A program made the position numbers and the translations under genes. From positions 1 through 33,205 of the forward strand of contig DATHTO010000067.1 of assembly GCA_035463115.1 (NCBI GenBank): a stretch of DNA of 33,205 nucleotides. The letters are read 5' to 3'. A model generated the notes under the pieces. That model worked only from the letters and a program-made list of their open reading frames with translations. It was not told the DNA's origin and did no database searches. Of this stretch, positions 7,781-16,806 are shown piece after piece. How positions within the stretch are numbered: position 1 is the first letter of the stretch; each line of letters opens with the position of its first letter. The stretch comes from BPGL01 sp035463115 (lineage in GTDB: Bacteria > Actinomycetota > UBA4738 > HRBIN12).

Positions 7781-10342
7781 GTGATCGGGCAGGACCCGGG
7801 GCAGCGCCTGCTGGCGGATCTCGAGGCGTTATGGCGCTTGACCGACGCCGTCGCCCGTGCCGGGTCCGTCCCGGAGATCGTGCCCGTCGCGCTCGATGCC
7901 GTCGACGGGACCGTGGCCCCCGACCGGTCGGCGATCCTGCTCTTCGACGCCGACGGCGTCATGCGGTTCGAGGGCTGGCGGGGGCTTTCCGATCACTACC
8001 GAGCCGCGGTCGACGGTCACTCGCCGTGGCAGCCCGACACCCCCGATCCGCAGCCGGTGCTGATCGAGGATCCCGCTACCGAACCCACGCTCGCCGCGCT
8101 GCTGCCCACGATCGAGGCCGAGGGGATCCGCTCCCTCGCGTTCGTTCCGCTCGCGACGCGCGGTCGGGTGCTCGGGAAGTTCATGCTGTACTACGACGCG
8201 CCGCACCGCTTCACCGCCGACGAGATCCTCGTCGCCGAAGCGATCGCATCGCACGTCGCGTTCGCGATCGATCGGCGCGAGGTCGAGCTGGACCTCGAAC
8301 GATCGCGTCAGCTGCTCGACGTCATCACTCGCGGGCTGACCGACGGGATCACCGTGCAGGACCGCACCGGCGCGCTCGTGTACGCGAACGAGGCCGCCGC
8401 GCGGATGGCGAAGCTGCCGTCGGCCGACGCGATGCTGTCGACCCCCGTCGCCGAGATCTTCGGCCGCTTCGAGATGCTCGACGACCAGGGCGCGCCGTTC
8501 GCCGTCGACGCGCTCCCGGGGCGCCGGGTGCTGGCGGGCGAGACGACCGCGTCGGCCACGATGCAGGTCCTCGATCGCACGACGGGGGAGCGAGCGTGGC
8601 GATCCGTGAAGGCGGGCCGCGTCCTCGACGACGACGGCCGCGTCGCGTTCGCGGTGAACATCATGGAGGACCTCACGGCGCAGAAGGCGCTCGAGCACGA
8701 CCTCCGGTTCCAGAAGCGGTTGCTCGAGCTCCAGAGCGAGGCGTCGCTCGAAGGCATCCTCGTGGTGTCGCCCGAAGGACGGATCGTCTCGCACAACCGG
8801 CGGTTCACGGAGATGTGGGGGATGCCGGAGTCGGTGCTCGGCTGGCCGGACGACGAGCGGATCCGCTTCATCGGCGACCGCGTCGCCGCCGCCGTCGGAT
8901 TCGTCGAACGCGTCGAGTGGCTGTACGCCCATCCGACGGAGGAGGGACACGACGAGCTCGTCCTGCGGGACGGCCGGGTCGTCGAACGGTACACCGTGCC
9001 GATCGCCGACACCGACGGCTCGGTCTTCGGACGCGCATGGTTCTTCCGGGACGTGAGCGACCGACGCCGGGCCGAGAACGAGCAGCGGCTGCTCGCCGAG
9101 GCGAGCGAGATCCTCTCGTCCAGCCTCGATGCCGAGCGGACGTTGCGGCAGGTGGCGAACGTCGCCGTGCGCGGCGTCGCCGACTGGTGCACGGTCCACC
9201 TCGTCGACGGCACCGAGATCCAGCGGATCGAGGTGGCGCATCGCGAGCCGGCGATGGAGGAGCGCGCCCGTGAGCTCCTGCGCCGGTACCCGCCGGATCC
9301 CGCACGTCCGAACCTCGTCCTCGAGGCGGTGCGCGCAGGGCGTCCGACGCTGATCGAGCACGTGACCGACGAGATGCTCGGCGAGGCCGCGGTCGACGAG
9401 ACGCACCTCGCGATGCTGCGCGACCTCGGGCTCGCGTCGATCGTCATCGTCCCGCTCCGGGCGCGGGGTGCGACGCTCGGCGCGCTCACCTTCATCTCGT
9501 CGTCGCACGCCCGAGCGTTCTCGCCCGCGGAGCTTCCGCTGTTCGAGGAGCTGGCTCGCCGCGCGTCGATCGCGATCGACAACGCACGGCTGTACGGGCG
9601 GGAACGGACGACCGCCGCGATCCTGCAGGAGAGCCTGCTGCCGCCGCGGATCCCCGACGTCGACGGTCTCGAGATCGCGACGATGTACCTGCCGTTCGGC
9701 GACGGGGCCGTCGTCGGCGGCGACCTGTACGACGTCTTCGAGGTCGAAGACGGGCGATGGATCGTGATGATCGGCGACGTGTGCGGGCACGGACCCCGGG
9801 CCGCCGCGATCGGAAGCTCGGTGCGTCACGCGGTGCGCGTCGCGGCGATGCACGGGTCGGATCCGGCCCGTGTGCTCCGCGTCGTGAACGACGTCCTGCT
9901 CGACCGCGCCGACGACGACGACTTCTGCACGGCGTGCGTGCTCCGGCTCGAGCGGGACGGTGACGGTTTCGGCGTCCTGACGTCGTCGGCGGGCCATCCG
10001 CTGCCGATCGTCCTGCGGGCCGACGGCGCGATCGAGACGCTCGGACGCCACGGGACGTTGCTCGGCGTGTTCGCCGACGTGACGCAGCACGACGTGCCGG
10101 ATCGGATCGCGCCCGGCGACACGATCGTCCTGTTCACCGACGGCCTCGAGGAGCGACGCTGCGCCGACGAGTTCTTCTCGACGCACGCGTTCGGCGAGGC
10201 GTTGCACGCTTCGATCGGCCTGTCGGCGGCCGCGACCGTCGAGAACCTGCGGATCGCGCTTCGCGACTTCGGAACGCCCTCGTTCGCCGACGATGTCGCC
10301 GTGCTGGCGATGCGCGTGCGCGACGCGGGCCCGGGAGGCTGA
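7781..10342 (+). CDS. GAF-PAS-PAS-GAF-SpoIIE serine phosphatase
   Basis: An 853-residue soluble sensor phosphatase. Domains in order: GAF (~15-165), PAS (~170-296), PAS (~313-425), GAF (~437-603), SpoIIE/PP2C (~620-850). The phosphatase keeps the metal-binding acidic motifs: GGDLYDVFE near 647, GDVCGHG near 665, TDGLEE, and the terminal DDVAVLAMR. It is preceded by the LQESLLPP linker typical of RsbU/RsbP-type enzymes. Such phosphatases dephosphorylate STAS-domain antagonists to free sigma factors. The first GAF and the PAS pair are input modules with unknown ligands. GTG 7781 is preceded by a GGAGCGG site. A STAS protein and a second HATPase occur 12 kb away (22126-22867). Confidence 0.92.
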   Translation: MIGQDPGQRLLADLEALWRLTDAVARAGSVPEIVPVALDAVDGTVAPDRSAILLFDADGVMRFEGWRGLSDHYRAAVDGHSPWQPDTPDPQPVLIEDPATEPTLAALLPTIEAEGIRSLAFVPLATRGRVLGKFMLYYDAPHRFTADEILVAEAIASHVAFAIDRREVELDLERSRQLLDVITRGLTDGITVQDRTGALVYANEAAARMAKLPSADAMLSTPVAEIFGRFEMLDDQGAPFAVDALPGRRVLAGETTASATMQVLDRTTGERAWRSVKAGRVLDDDGRVAFAVNIMEDLTAQKALEHDLRFQKRLLELQSEASLEGILVVSPEGRIVSHNRRFTEMWGMPESVLGWPDDERIRFIGDRVAAAVGFVERVEWLYAHPTEEGHDELVLRDGRVVERYTVPIADTDGSVFGRAWFFRDVSDRRRAENEQRLLAEASEILSSSLDAERTLRQVANVAVRGVADWCTVHLVDGTEIQRIEVAHREPAMEERARELLRRYPPDPARPNLVLEAVRAGRPTLIEHVTDEMLGEAAVDETHLAMLRDLGLASIVIVPLRARGATLGALTFISSSHARAFSPAELPLFEELARRASIAIDNARLYGRERTTAAILQESLLPPRIPDVDGLEIATMYLPFGDGAVVGGDLYDVFEVEDGRWIVMIGDVCGHGPRAAAIGSSVRHAVRVAAMHGSDPARVLRVVNDVLLDRADDDDFCTACVLRLERDGDGFGVLTSSAGHPLPIVLRADGAIETLGRHGTLLGVFADVTQHDVPDRIAPGDTIVLFTDGLEERRCADEFFSTHAFGEALHASIGLSAAATVENLRIALRDFGTPSFADDVAVLAMRVRDAGPGG

Positions 10343-10354
10343 GCGGACCGAGCG

Positions 10355-10600
10355 TCAGGCAGCGTCGTCGGACCCGTCGGCGTCCGTCGCGAGCCACGAC
10401 GTGTAGAGCACGCCCGAGCCGGCGCCGACGAACGCAGACGCGATCACCGCGAAGCCCGCTCCCGGAAGGATCGTCGCCTGGATCGCCCATCCGAGGAGGC
10501 CTCCGAGGATGGCGCCGACCGCGATCGCGACGGCGGCGACGACGCCGAGCCGCGGGCGGGGACCGGCGGACCATCCGCGATCGAACCGTTCGCTCTGCAT
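10355..10600 (-). CDS. Small two-helix membrane protein
   Basis: An 81-residue protein with two hydrophobic segments (GVVAAVAIAVGAILGGLLGW and GAGFAVIASAFVGAGSGVLY) and short charged ends, so an inner-membrane hairpin protein. ATG at 10600; the stop lies 13 bases from the convergent phosphatase end. No family is recognised. It could be coupled to the preceding pgi on the same strand, though 81 bases separate them. Confidence 0.6.
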   Translation of the reverse strand: MQSERFDRGWSAGPRPRLGVVAAVAIAVGAILGGLLGWAIQATILPGAGFAVIASAFVGAGSGVLYTSWLATDADGSDDAA

Positions 10601-10681
10601 GGGGTGGGGTCATCCCCAACGACGCGGGATCCGAAACGGCTCCCGGGCGAGGCGAGGATGACCGCCCCGACCCAGCCCTCC

Positions 10682-12334
10682 CTAGACGCGACGGCCGTGC
10701 GCCCGACGGTACCGGAGGATCGCCGCGTTCGTGCTCGGATCGTGGGACAGCGTCGGCGCGTCCTCGCCCTGGAGCTCGGGGACGATCGCGTCGGCGAGGA
10801 TCTTGCCGAGCTCGACGCCCCACTGGTCGAAGCTGTCGATGCCCCAGACGACGCCCTGGACGAACGTCGCGTGTTCGTAGAGCGCGATCAGCGCGCCGAG
10901 CGTCGCCGGATCGAGTGCCTCGGCGAGGATCAGCGTGGTCGGACGGTTCCCGGGCGTGACGCGGTGCGGGATCTGGTGCTCGGGCACCCCCGCGTCGCGC
11001 AGCTGCTGCTCCGTGCGCCCGAAGGCGAGCGCCTCGGCCTGGGCGATCAGGTTCGCCGTCAGCAGATCGTGGTGCTCGCCGACGGGGTTCCGTGACCGGA
11101 GGAACCCGATCAGATCGGCGGGCACGAGCTCCGTCCCCTGATGCAGGAGCTGGAAGAACGCGTGCTGGCCGTTCGTTCCCGGCTCGCCCCAGACGATCGG
11201 CGACGTGCCGTAGGGCGCGGGCGAGCCGTCGAGCAGCACGCGCTTGCCGTTGCTCTCCATCTCGAGCTGCTGCAGGTACGCGGGGAACCGACGAAGCGCC
11301 TGGTCGTAGGGGAGGACCGCTCGCGTCTGCGCGCCGGAGAGGTTCCGGTACCAGACGCCGAGGAGCGCCATCAGCACGGGGACGTTCCGCTCGAACGGGG
11401 CGCTGCGGAGATGCTCGTCCATCGCGTGGAACCCGGCGAGGAACGAGCGGAACGCCTCCGGCCCGATGCCGATCATCAGCGACAGTCCGATCGCCGAGTC
11501 GACCGAGTACCGACCGCCGACCCAGTCCCAGAACCCGAACATGTTCGAGGGGTCGATGCCGAAGTCGCGCACGCGATCCTCGTTCGTCGACACCGCGACG
11601 AAGTGCTTCGCGATCGCCGCGTCGGCGTCGGGTCCGCTCAGGCCGAGGCCGTCGAGCAGCCACGCGCGGGCGCTGCGGGCGTTCGTGAGCGTCTCGAGCG
11701 TGCCGAAGGTCTTCGAGCTGACGATCACGAGCGTCTCGGCAGGATCGAGCCCGCGCGTCTTCTCCACGAGGTCGGTCGCGTCGACGTTGCTCACGAACCG
11801 CAGCGTGAGATCGCGACGGACGTCGGCGTTCAGCGCGTCGGCGGCCATCGCGGGCCCGAGGTCGCTGCCGCCGATCCCGATGTTGACGACGTTCCGGATC
11901 GGGCGGCCGCTGTGACCCGTGTGGTCGCCGTCGCGCACGCGCTCGGCGAAGGCGCTCATGCGATCGAGCACCTCGTGCACCTCCGCGACGACGTCGACGC
12001 CGTCGACGACGAGCGAGCGGTCGCGTGGCATCCGCAGGGCGACGTGGAGGACCGACCGATCCTCCGTCACGTTGATCCGGTCGCCGGCGAACATCGCGGC
12101 GATCGCGTCGCCGAGCTCACGCTGCGTCGCGAGGTCGACCAGGAGGCCGAGCGTCTCCCGCGTCGCCAGGTGCTTCGAGAGGTCGACCGTGAGCCCGGCC
12201 GCCTCGTGGGTCATGGCGGCGGTCCGGCCGTCGCCCTCGGCGTCGAACAGCCCGGCGATCGTGCGCTCGCGCATCGTGGCGTGATGCGCCGCGAGCGCCT
12301 CCCACGCGGGCAGATCCGTCATCGGCACCGTCAC
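10682..12334 (-). CDS. pgi: Glucose-6-phosphate isomerase
   Basis: Interconverts glucose 6-phosphate and fructose 6-phosphate in glycolysis/gluconeogenesis. The 550-residue length is standard. Signatures are VNIGIGGSDLGP, VVSSKTFGTLETLTN (sugar-phosphate loop), VGGRYSVDSAIGLS (catalytic Glu/Arg region), GTNGQHAFFQLLHQGT (catalytic His) and GIDSFDQWGVELGK (catalytic Lys). GTG 12334 is preferred to ATG 12322 because a GGGAGGA site lies the correct distance upstream of the GTG. Divergent from xthA, sharing a 96-base intergenic region. Confidence 0.97.
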   Translation of the reverse strand: MTVPMTDLPAWEALAAHHATMRERTIAGLFDAEGDGRTAAMTHEAAGLTVDLSKHLATRETLGLLVDLATQRELGDAIAAMFAGDRINVTEDRSVLHVALRMPRDRSLVVDGVDVVAEVHEVLDRMSAFAERVRDGDHTGHSGRPIRNVVNIGIGGSDLGPAMAADALNADVRRDLTLRFVSNVDATDLVEKTRGLDPAETLVIVSSKTFGTLETLTNARSARAWLLDGLGLSGPDADAAIAKHFVAVSTNEDRVRDFGIDPSNMFGFWDWVGGRYSVDSAIGLSLMIGIGPEAFRSFLAGFHAMDEHLRSAPFERNVPVLMALLGVWYRNLSGAQTRAVLPYDQALRRFPAYLQQLEMESNGKRVLLDGSPAPYGTSPIVWGEPGTNGQHAFFQLLHQGTELVPADLIGFLRSRNPVGEHHDLLTANLIAQAEALAFGRTEQQLRDAGVPEHQIPHRVTPGNRPTTLILAEALDPATLGALIALYEHATFVQGVVWGIDSFDQWGVELGKILADAIVPELQGEDAPTLSHDPSTNAAILRYRRAHGRRV

Positions 12335-12418
12335 GTCGCGTCCTCCCGAGAGCCGGAGCAGGCATCGTACGGAGCGCCGAGGCTCCGGCGCACGGCAGGG
12401 CGAAGGGCGTCCGGCCGC

Positions 12419-12424
12419 TAGGCT
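12419..12424 (+). promoter_or_regulatory. -10 hexamer of a probable leaderless promoter (xthA)
   Basis: TAGGCT ends 6 bases before the GTG start of xthA, with no ribosome-binding site between them. This distance fits a transcript starting at or next to the start codon. The same arrangement recurs at four other genes in the window. Confidence 0.5.
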
Positions 12425-12430
12425 GCCGCG

Positions 12431-13219
12431 GTGCGTCTGGTCACCTGGAACGTGAACTCCCTGAAGCAGCGGCTCCCGAGGCTCGTGGCGATGCTCCAGC
12501 GCCACGATCCCGACGTCGTGTGCCTGCAGGAGACGAAGCTCACGGACGACGAGTTCCCGCACGCCGAGATCGAGCGGGTCGGGTTCCGCGCGGCGGCGTT
12601 CGGGCAGCGCGCGTACAACGGGGTCGCGATCCTCACCAGGCAGGAGCTCGCCGATCACGCGTCCGGGTTCTCCGGCGACCCCGTGAGCGACACGAGCCGC
12701 GTGCTCCACGGCCGCGTCGAGGGCATCCCGATCGTGTGCGTGTACGCGGTGAACGGGAAGGCCGTCGGCGACCCCGCCTACGACGTCAAGCTCGGCTGGT
12801 ACGACGCGTTCGTTGGATGGGTGACCTCGACCTTCGATCCTGCGGAACCCCTCATCGTCGCCGGCGACTTCAACGTCACGCCCGACGACCGCGACGTGCA
12901 CGATCCCGACGCGTGGCGCGGCCGCAACCTCGCGAGCGAACCGGAACGCGAGCGGATCCGCCGGCTCCTCGACTGGGGCCTCGCCGACGTCGGCCGCCGC
13001 GTCGCCGGCGACGTCCCCGGGCCGTTCACGTTCTGGGACTACCGAGCCGGCGCGTTCCACCGCGGATGGGGCCTGCGGCTCGATCTCGTCCTCGCCACCT
13101 CGCCGATCGCCGACCGCGTCGTCTCGGCCGAGGTCGACCGTGACGAGCGCAAGCCGACGTTCGGCGAGGGCAAGCCGAGCGACCACGCGCCCCTCGTCGT
13201 CACGTGGAGCGACGCGTGA
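12431..13219 (+). CDS. xthA: Exodeoxyribonuclease III
   Basis: AP endonuclease and 3'-5' exonuclease of base-excision repair, endonuclease/exonuclease/phosphatase fold. The 262-residue protein has TWNVNSLKQRL at the N-terminus, LQETKL (metal-binding Glu), VYAVNGK, GDFNVTPDDRDVHDP (catalytic Asp/Asn), LRLDLVLAT and the terminal SDHAPLV (catalytic Asp-His). Everything needed for activity is present. The GTG start lacks a ribosome-binding site and is probably leaderless. Its stop overlaps the start of the sulfurtransferase gene by 4 bases. Confidence 0.96.
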   Translation: MRLVTWNVNSLKQRLPRLVAMLQRHDPDVVCLQETKLTDDEFPHAEIERVGFRAAAFGQRAYNGVAILTRQELADHASGFSGDPVSDTSRVLHGRVEGIPIVCVYAVNGKAVGDPAYDVKLGWYDAFVGWVTSTFDPAEPLIVAGDFNVTPDDRDVHDPDAWRGRNLASEPERERIRRLLDWGLADVGRRVAGDVPGPFTFWDYRAGAFHRGWGLRLDLVLATSPIADRVVSAEVDRDERKPTFGEGKPSDHAPLVVTWSDA

Positions 13220-14082
13220 CGTTCGACCATCCGCCGGTCGTCGACGCGGCATGGCTGGCGACGAGGCTCGATGACGCCGGTGTCGTCGTCGCCGACGTGC
13301 GCTGGTCCGTCGACGGGGGCACGCCGGCGGCCGAGGCGGCGTTCGCCGACGGCCACATCCCCGGTGCGGTGTTCGTCGACGTCGACCGCGACCTCGCCGC
13401 GGCGCCGTTCGTCGACGGTCCCGGACGGCATCCGCTGCCGACGCCGGAAACGTTCGCCGCGACGATGCGCGCGATCGGCATCGGCGACGACACCGTCGTC
13501 GTCGCGTACGACGACGGCGGCGGTTCGCTCGCGGCGCGGCTGTGGTGGATGCTCGACGCGACCGGGCATCCCGCCGCGATCCTGAACGGCGGACTCCCGG
13601 CGTGGGCGCGCGAGCATCCGCTCCAGGTCGGCCCTCCGCCTCTCGCGGAACGTGCGACCTTCACGGCCAGACCGTGGCCCGCGGAGCGCCTCGCCGACGC
13701 CGGCGACGTCGCCGCCGCGCTCGATGCCGACGGCGTCGTCGTCGACGTCCGTGCCGCGGAACGGTTCCGAGGGACGACCGAGCCGATCGATCCCGTGCCC
13801 GGGCACATCCCCGGCGCGCGGAACCTCCCGTGGACCGACCATCTCGATCCGGTGACGGGGCTGTTCCTGCCGCCGGACGTCCTCCGCGAGCGATACGCGT
13901 CGGTGGGCGTCCATCGGGCGGGTGACGCGATCGTGCACTGCGGTTCCGGGATCACCGGATGCCTCGGGCTGCTCGCCCTCCGCGTCGCCGGGCTCGGCGA
14001 CGCGCGGCTGTACCAGGGTTCGTGGTCGGACTGGGTGCACGAGCCGACGCGCCCGGTCGCGACCGGTGCGTCGTCGGACTGA
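13216..14082 (+). CDS. sseA: Thiosulfate/3-mercaptopyruvate sulfurtransferase (tandem rhodanese)
   Basis: A 288-residue two-domain rhodanese. The N-terminal domain keeps VVVADVRW, the GHIPGAVFVDVD motif and WWMLDATGH but has no catalytic cysteine (the loop is DDGGG). The C-terminal domain has VVVDVRAAERF, GHIPGARNLPW and the active loop with Cys242 (HCGSGITGC). This layout, inactive domain then active domain, is typical of SseA/TST enzymes, which transfer sulfane sulfur to cyanide or thiols. The GTG at 13216 makes a GTGA overlap with the xthA stop and has GGAGCGA upstream; an earlier in-frame GTG at 13204 is less likely. The end is convergent with ligC. Confidence 0.93.
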   Translation: MTFDHPPVVDAAWLATRLDDAGVVVADVRWSVDGGTPAAEAAFADGHIPGAVFVDVDRDLAAAPFVDGPGRHPLPTPETFAATMRAIGIGDDTVVVAYDDGGGSLAARLWWMLDATGHPAAILNGGLPAWAREHPLQVGPPPLAERATFTARPWPAERLADAGDVAAALDADGVVVDVRAAERFRGTTEPIDPVPGHIPGARNLPWTDHLDPVTGLFLPPDVLRERYASVGVHRAGDAIVHCGSGITGCLGLLALRVAGLGDARLYQGSWSDWVHEPTRPVATGASSD

Positions 14083-14087
14083 GGCCT

Positions 14088-15155
14088 CTACGACCGCAGG
14101 ATGTCGGCGAGATCCGTCGACGCCGGTTCCTCGAGCTGGTCGTAGGTGCACGAGCGAGGTTCGCGGTCGTCGCGCCACCGGACGAACTGCGCCGTGTGCC
14201 GGAACCGATCGCCCTCCATGTGGTCGTACTTCACCTCGACGACGCGCTCGGGTCGGAGCGGAACGAACGTCAGGTCCTTGCCGGCGCTCCACCGGCTCGA
14301 CTCCGAGTGGCGCGGCGTTCGGGCGCCCTCGGCTTCCTTCGCCCATGCCCAGGGGTGATCGTCGAACGTCGTGACGAGCGGCTGGAGCTCTTCGAACCAG
14401 GCCCGGCGCGTGGCCATCGGCAGCGCGCCGACCACCCCCACGTTCGCCAGCTGGCCGTCGGATCCGTACAGCCCCAGCAGGAGCGACCCGATCGCGTGGT
14501 CGTCGGTCTTGTGGGTGCGGTAGCCCGCGACCACGCAGTCGGCCGTTCGAACGTGCTTGATCTTGAACATCATCCGCTTGTCGGGCTGGTACGTGACGTC
14601 GTTCGGCTTCGCCACGACGCCGTCGAGGCCGGCGCCTTCGAACCGATCGAACCATCCCGTGGCGGTGTCGCGGTCCCCGGTCGCGGGGGTCAGGTGGATC
14701 CGCGAGCCGGCGTCGCCGAGCGCCTCCTCGAGGAGCCGCCGCCGTTCGGCGAACGGCTCGCGCATGAGATCCCGGTCGCCGAGCGCGAGGACGTCGAAGG
14801 CGATCAGGTGCGCGGGCGTCTGGGTCGACAGGAGCCGGACGCGGCTCTCCGCCGGATGGATCCGCTGCTGCAGGACCTCGAAGTCGAGGCGGAGGCCGGA
14901 GTCGTCGGGGACGACGATCTCGCCGTCGATCACGCATCGCTCCGGGAGCTCGGCCTTCACCGCCTCGACCACCTCGGGGAAGTACCGCGTCATCGGACGC
15001 TCGTTCCGGCTGCCGATCTCGACCTCGTCGCCGTCGCGGAACACGATCGAGCGGAACCCGTCCCATTTCGGCTCGTAGCTGAAGTCGCCGCTCGGGATCT
15101 CGGGCACCGACCTCGCGAGCATCGGCTTCACCGGCGGCATCACCGGCAGGTGCAT
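14088..15155 (-). CDS. ligC: ATP-dependent DNA ligase, LigC type
   Basis: A 355-residue single-chain ATP-dependent DNA ligase with an adenylation domain and a C-terminal OB fold, no polymerase or nuclease modules. The nucleotidyl lysine is Lys30 in EPKWDGFR (motif I), followed by GSRNERPM (Ia/III region), VIDGEIV (motif III), FDVLAL, LDGVVAKP (IV) and MMFKIKHVR (V). Length and motif order fit the mycobacterial LigC group used in excision repair or end joining. Start ATG 15155, only 5 bases after the fumC stop; a second ATG at codon 6 is possible. Likely co-transcribed with fumC. Confidence 0.92.
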   Translation of the reverse strand: MHLPVMPPVKPMLARSVPEIPSGDFSYEPKWDGFRSIVFRDGDEVEIGSRNERPMTRYFPEVVEAVKAELPERCVIDGEIVVPDDSGLRLDFEVLQQRIHPAESRVRLLSTQTPAHLIAFDVLALGDRDLMREPFAERRRLLEEALGDAGSRIHLTPATGDRDTATGWFDRFEGAGLDGVVAKPNDVTYQPDKRMMFKIKHVRTADCVVAGYRTHKTDDHAIGSLLLGLYGSDGQLANVGVVGALPMATRRAWFEELQPLVTTFDDHPWAWAKEAEGARTPRHSESSRWSAGKDLTFVPLRPERVVEVKYDHMEGDRFRHTAQFVRWRDDREPRSCTYDQLEEPASTDLADILRS

Positions 15156-15160
15156 CGACG

Positions 15161-16552
15161 TCAGACCATCCGCTCGGGGACCACGGCCGCGTCGTACTCC
15201 TGCTCCGAGAGGTAGCCGAGCGCGAGCGCCGCTTCCTTGAGCGTCGTTCCGTCGGTATGCGCCTTCTTCGCGATCTCGGCCGCGCGGTCGTAGCCGATCG
15301 ACGGCGCGAGCGCGGTCACGAGCATCAGCGACCTGCCGACGAGCTCGTCGATCCGGTCACGATCCGCCTCGAGCCCGTCGACGCAGAACTCGCGGAACGA
15401 TCGGCATCCGTCGGCGAGCAGCCGCGCCGAATGCAGGACGTTCCTGATGATGACCGGCTTGAAGACGTTCAGCTCGAAGTTGCCCTGCGAGCCCGCGACC
15501 TTCACGGCCGTGTCGTTGCCGAAGACCTGGCACGCGATCATCGTGATGGCCTCGGACTGCGTCGGGTTCACCTTGCCGGGCATGATCGACGACCCGGGCT
15601 CGTTCTCGGGGAGCCGCAGCTCGCCGATGCCGGCGCGCGGGCCGCTGCCGAGCCACCGGAGGTCGTTCGCGATCTTCATCAGTGCGGCGGCGAGCGTCGC
15701 GAGGGCTCCCGACAGGAAGACGAGCGCGTCGTGGGCCGCGAGCGCCGCGAACTTGTCCGGCGCCGTGACGAACGGCAAGCCCGTGATCGCCGCGATCTCT
15801 GCCGCGACGGCCTCGGCGAACCCGTCCGGAGCGTTCAAACCGGTGCCGACGGCGGTCCCGCCGGCCGCGAGCTCGTACACGCGTGGCAACGCCTGCTCGA
15901 TCCGCTCGATCGACGCGTCGAGCTGGGCGACGTAGCCGCCGAACTCCTGGCCGAGGGTCAGCGGAACGGCGTCCTGCAGGTGCGTGCGGCCGATCTTCAC
16001 GACGTCGGTGAATCCGTCCGCGCGTCGGGCGAGCGCGTCGCGCAGCTCTCGAACGCTCGGCAGCAGCTGCTCGACGACCATCTGCGCGGCCGCGATGTGC
16101 ATCGCCGTCGGGAACGTGTCGTTCGACGACTGCGACATGTTCACGTGGTCGTTCGGATGGACGGGCGTCTTCGAGCCCATCTCGCCGCCGAGCGTTTCGA
16201 TCGCGCGGTTCGAGATCACCTCGTTCACGTTCATGTTCGTCTGCGTGCCGGAGCCCGTCTGCCAGACGTACAGCGGGAAGTGGTCGTCGAGCCGGCCCTC
16301 GATCACCTCGTCGGCGGCCGCGACGATCGCGTCGGCGACCTCCTCGGACAGGCGTCCGTCGCGCCCGTTCACGAGGGCCGCGGCCTTCTTCAGGATCGCC
16401 TGCGCCCGGACGACCTCGATCGGCATGCGATCGGCGTCGGGCCATCCGATCGAGAAGTGGTGGAGCGAGCGCTGCGTCTGCGCGCCCCAGTAGCGGTCGG
16501 CCGGCACGTCGATCGTGCCCATGGAGTCGGACTCGGTGCGGACATCGCTCAT
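15161..16552 (-). CDS. fumC: Class II fumarate hydratase
   Basis: Interconverts fumarate and L-malate in the TCA cycle; iron-independent homotetrameric enzyme of the aspartase/fumarase superfamily. The 463-residue length is typical. Motifs are VWQTGSGTQTNMNVNEV, the HPNDHVNMSQSSNDTFPTA substrate-binding segment, KIGRTHLQDAVPLTLGQEF and the superfamily signature GSSIMPGKVNP. ATG 16552 has a GGGAGG site 11 bases upstream. It is divergent from the cupin gene, and a large dyad lies in the shared 254-base upstream region. Confidence 0.97.
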   Translation of the reverse strand: MSDVRTESDSMGTIDVPADRYWGAQTQRSLHHFSIGWPDADRMPIEVVRAQAILKKAAALVNGRDGRLSEEVADAIVAAADEVIEGRLDDHFPLYVWQTGSGTQTNMNVNEVISNRAIETLGGEMGSKTPVHPNDHVNMSQSSNDTFPTAMHIAAAQMVVEQLLPSVRELRDALARRADGFTDVVKIGRTHLQDAVPLTLGQEFGGYVAQLDASIERIEQALPRVYELAAGGTAVGTGLNAPDGFAEAVAAEIAAITGLPFVTAPDKFAALAAHDALVFLSGALATLAAALMKIANDLRWLGSGPRAGIGELRLPENEPGSSIMPGKVNPTQSEAITMIACQVFGNDTAVKVAGSQGNFELNVFKPVIIRNVLHSARLLADGCRSFREFCVDGLEADRDRIDELVGRSLMLVTALAPSIGYDRAAEIAKKAHTDGTTLKEAALALGYLSEQEYDAAVVPERMV

Positions 16553-16687
16553 CGGTGTCGGAACCTCCCGGTGCTGACGCGGGCATCCTCGCAGACGCGG
16601 CCCAGGGCCGACCTCGGGCTGGGCGGCTCTAGGGGGACCATGCCCGTACCCAGGTGCGCCGACGACGCGACCGCCGAAGGTCGACCT

Positions 16688-16737
16688 GTCAACGACTTCA
16701 CGACCCTGACCGCGGTCGCAGTCGTGAACCTGTTGAC
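16688..16737. promoter_or_regulatory. 50-base dyad between fumC and the cupin/P1B-5 genes
   Basis: Two 25-base half-sites centred on 16712/16713 match at 19 of 25 positions. The matches fall in three blocks (GTCAAC, TTCACGAC, GACCG) separated by 3-base mismatched gaps. The arms extend outward with further GGTCG/CGACC matches. The position between divergent genes suggests an operator, though a transcribed hairpin cannot be excluded. Confidence 0.55.
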
Positions 16738-16793
16738 GGCCGACCCGCGGAGTGCACCCAGGGCGAACCCCGTCGACCCGAGGCGACCGTCGG

Positions 16794-16799
16794 TAGGCT
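16794..16799 (+). promoter_or_regulatory. -10 hexamer of a probable leaderless promoter (cupin gene)
   Basis: TAGGCT lies 7 bases before the ATG at 16807, with no ribosome-binding site in between. The hexamer is the same as the one in front of xthA. Confidence 0.5.
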
Positions 16800-16806
16800 G
16801 CGAGCC

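Noticed and set aside
7829..10207. 792-residue minus-strand frame opposite the SpoIIE phosphatase gene
   Set aside because: An antisense shadow without recognisable domains; the plus-strand protein has five well-formed domains.
10682..13252. An 856-residue extension of glucose-6-phosphate isomerase
   Set aside because: The extra N-terminal ~300 residues are the antisense shadow of xthA. Pgi is full length from 12334.
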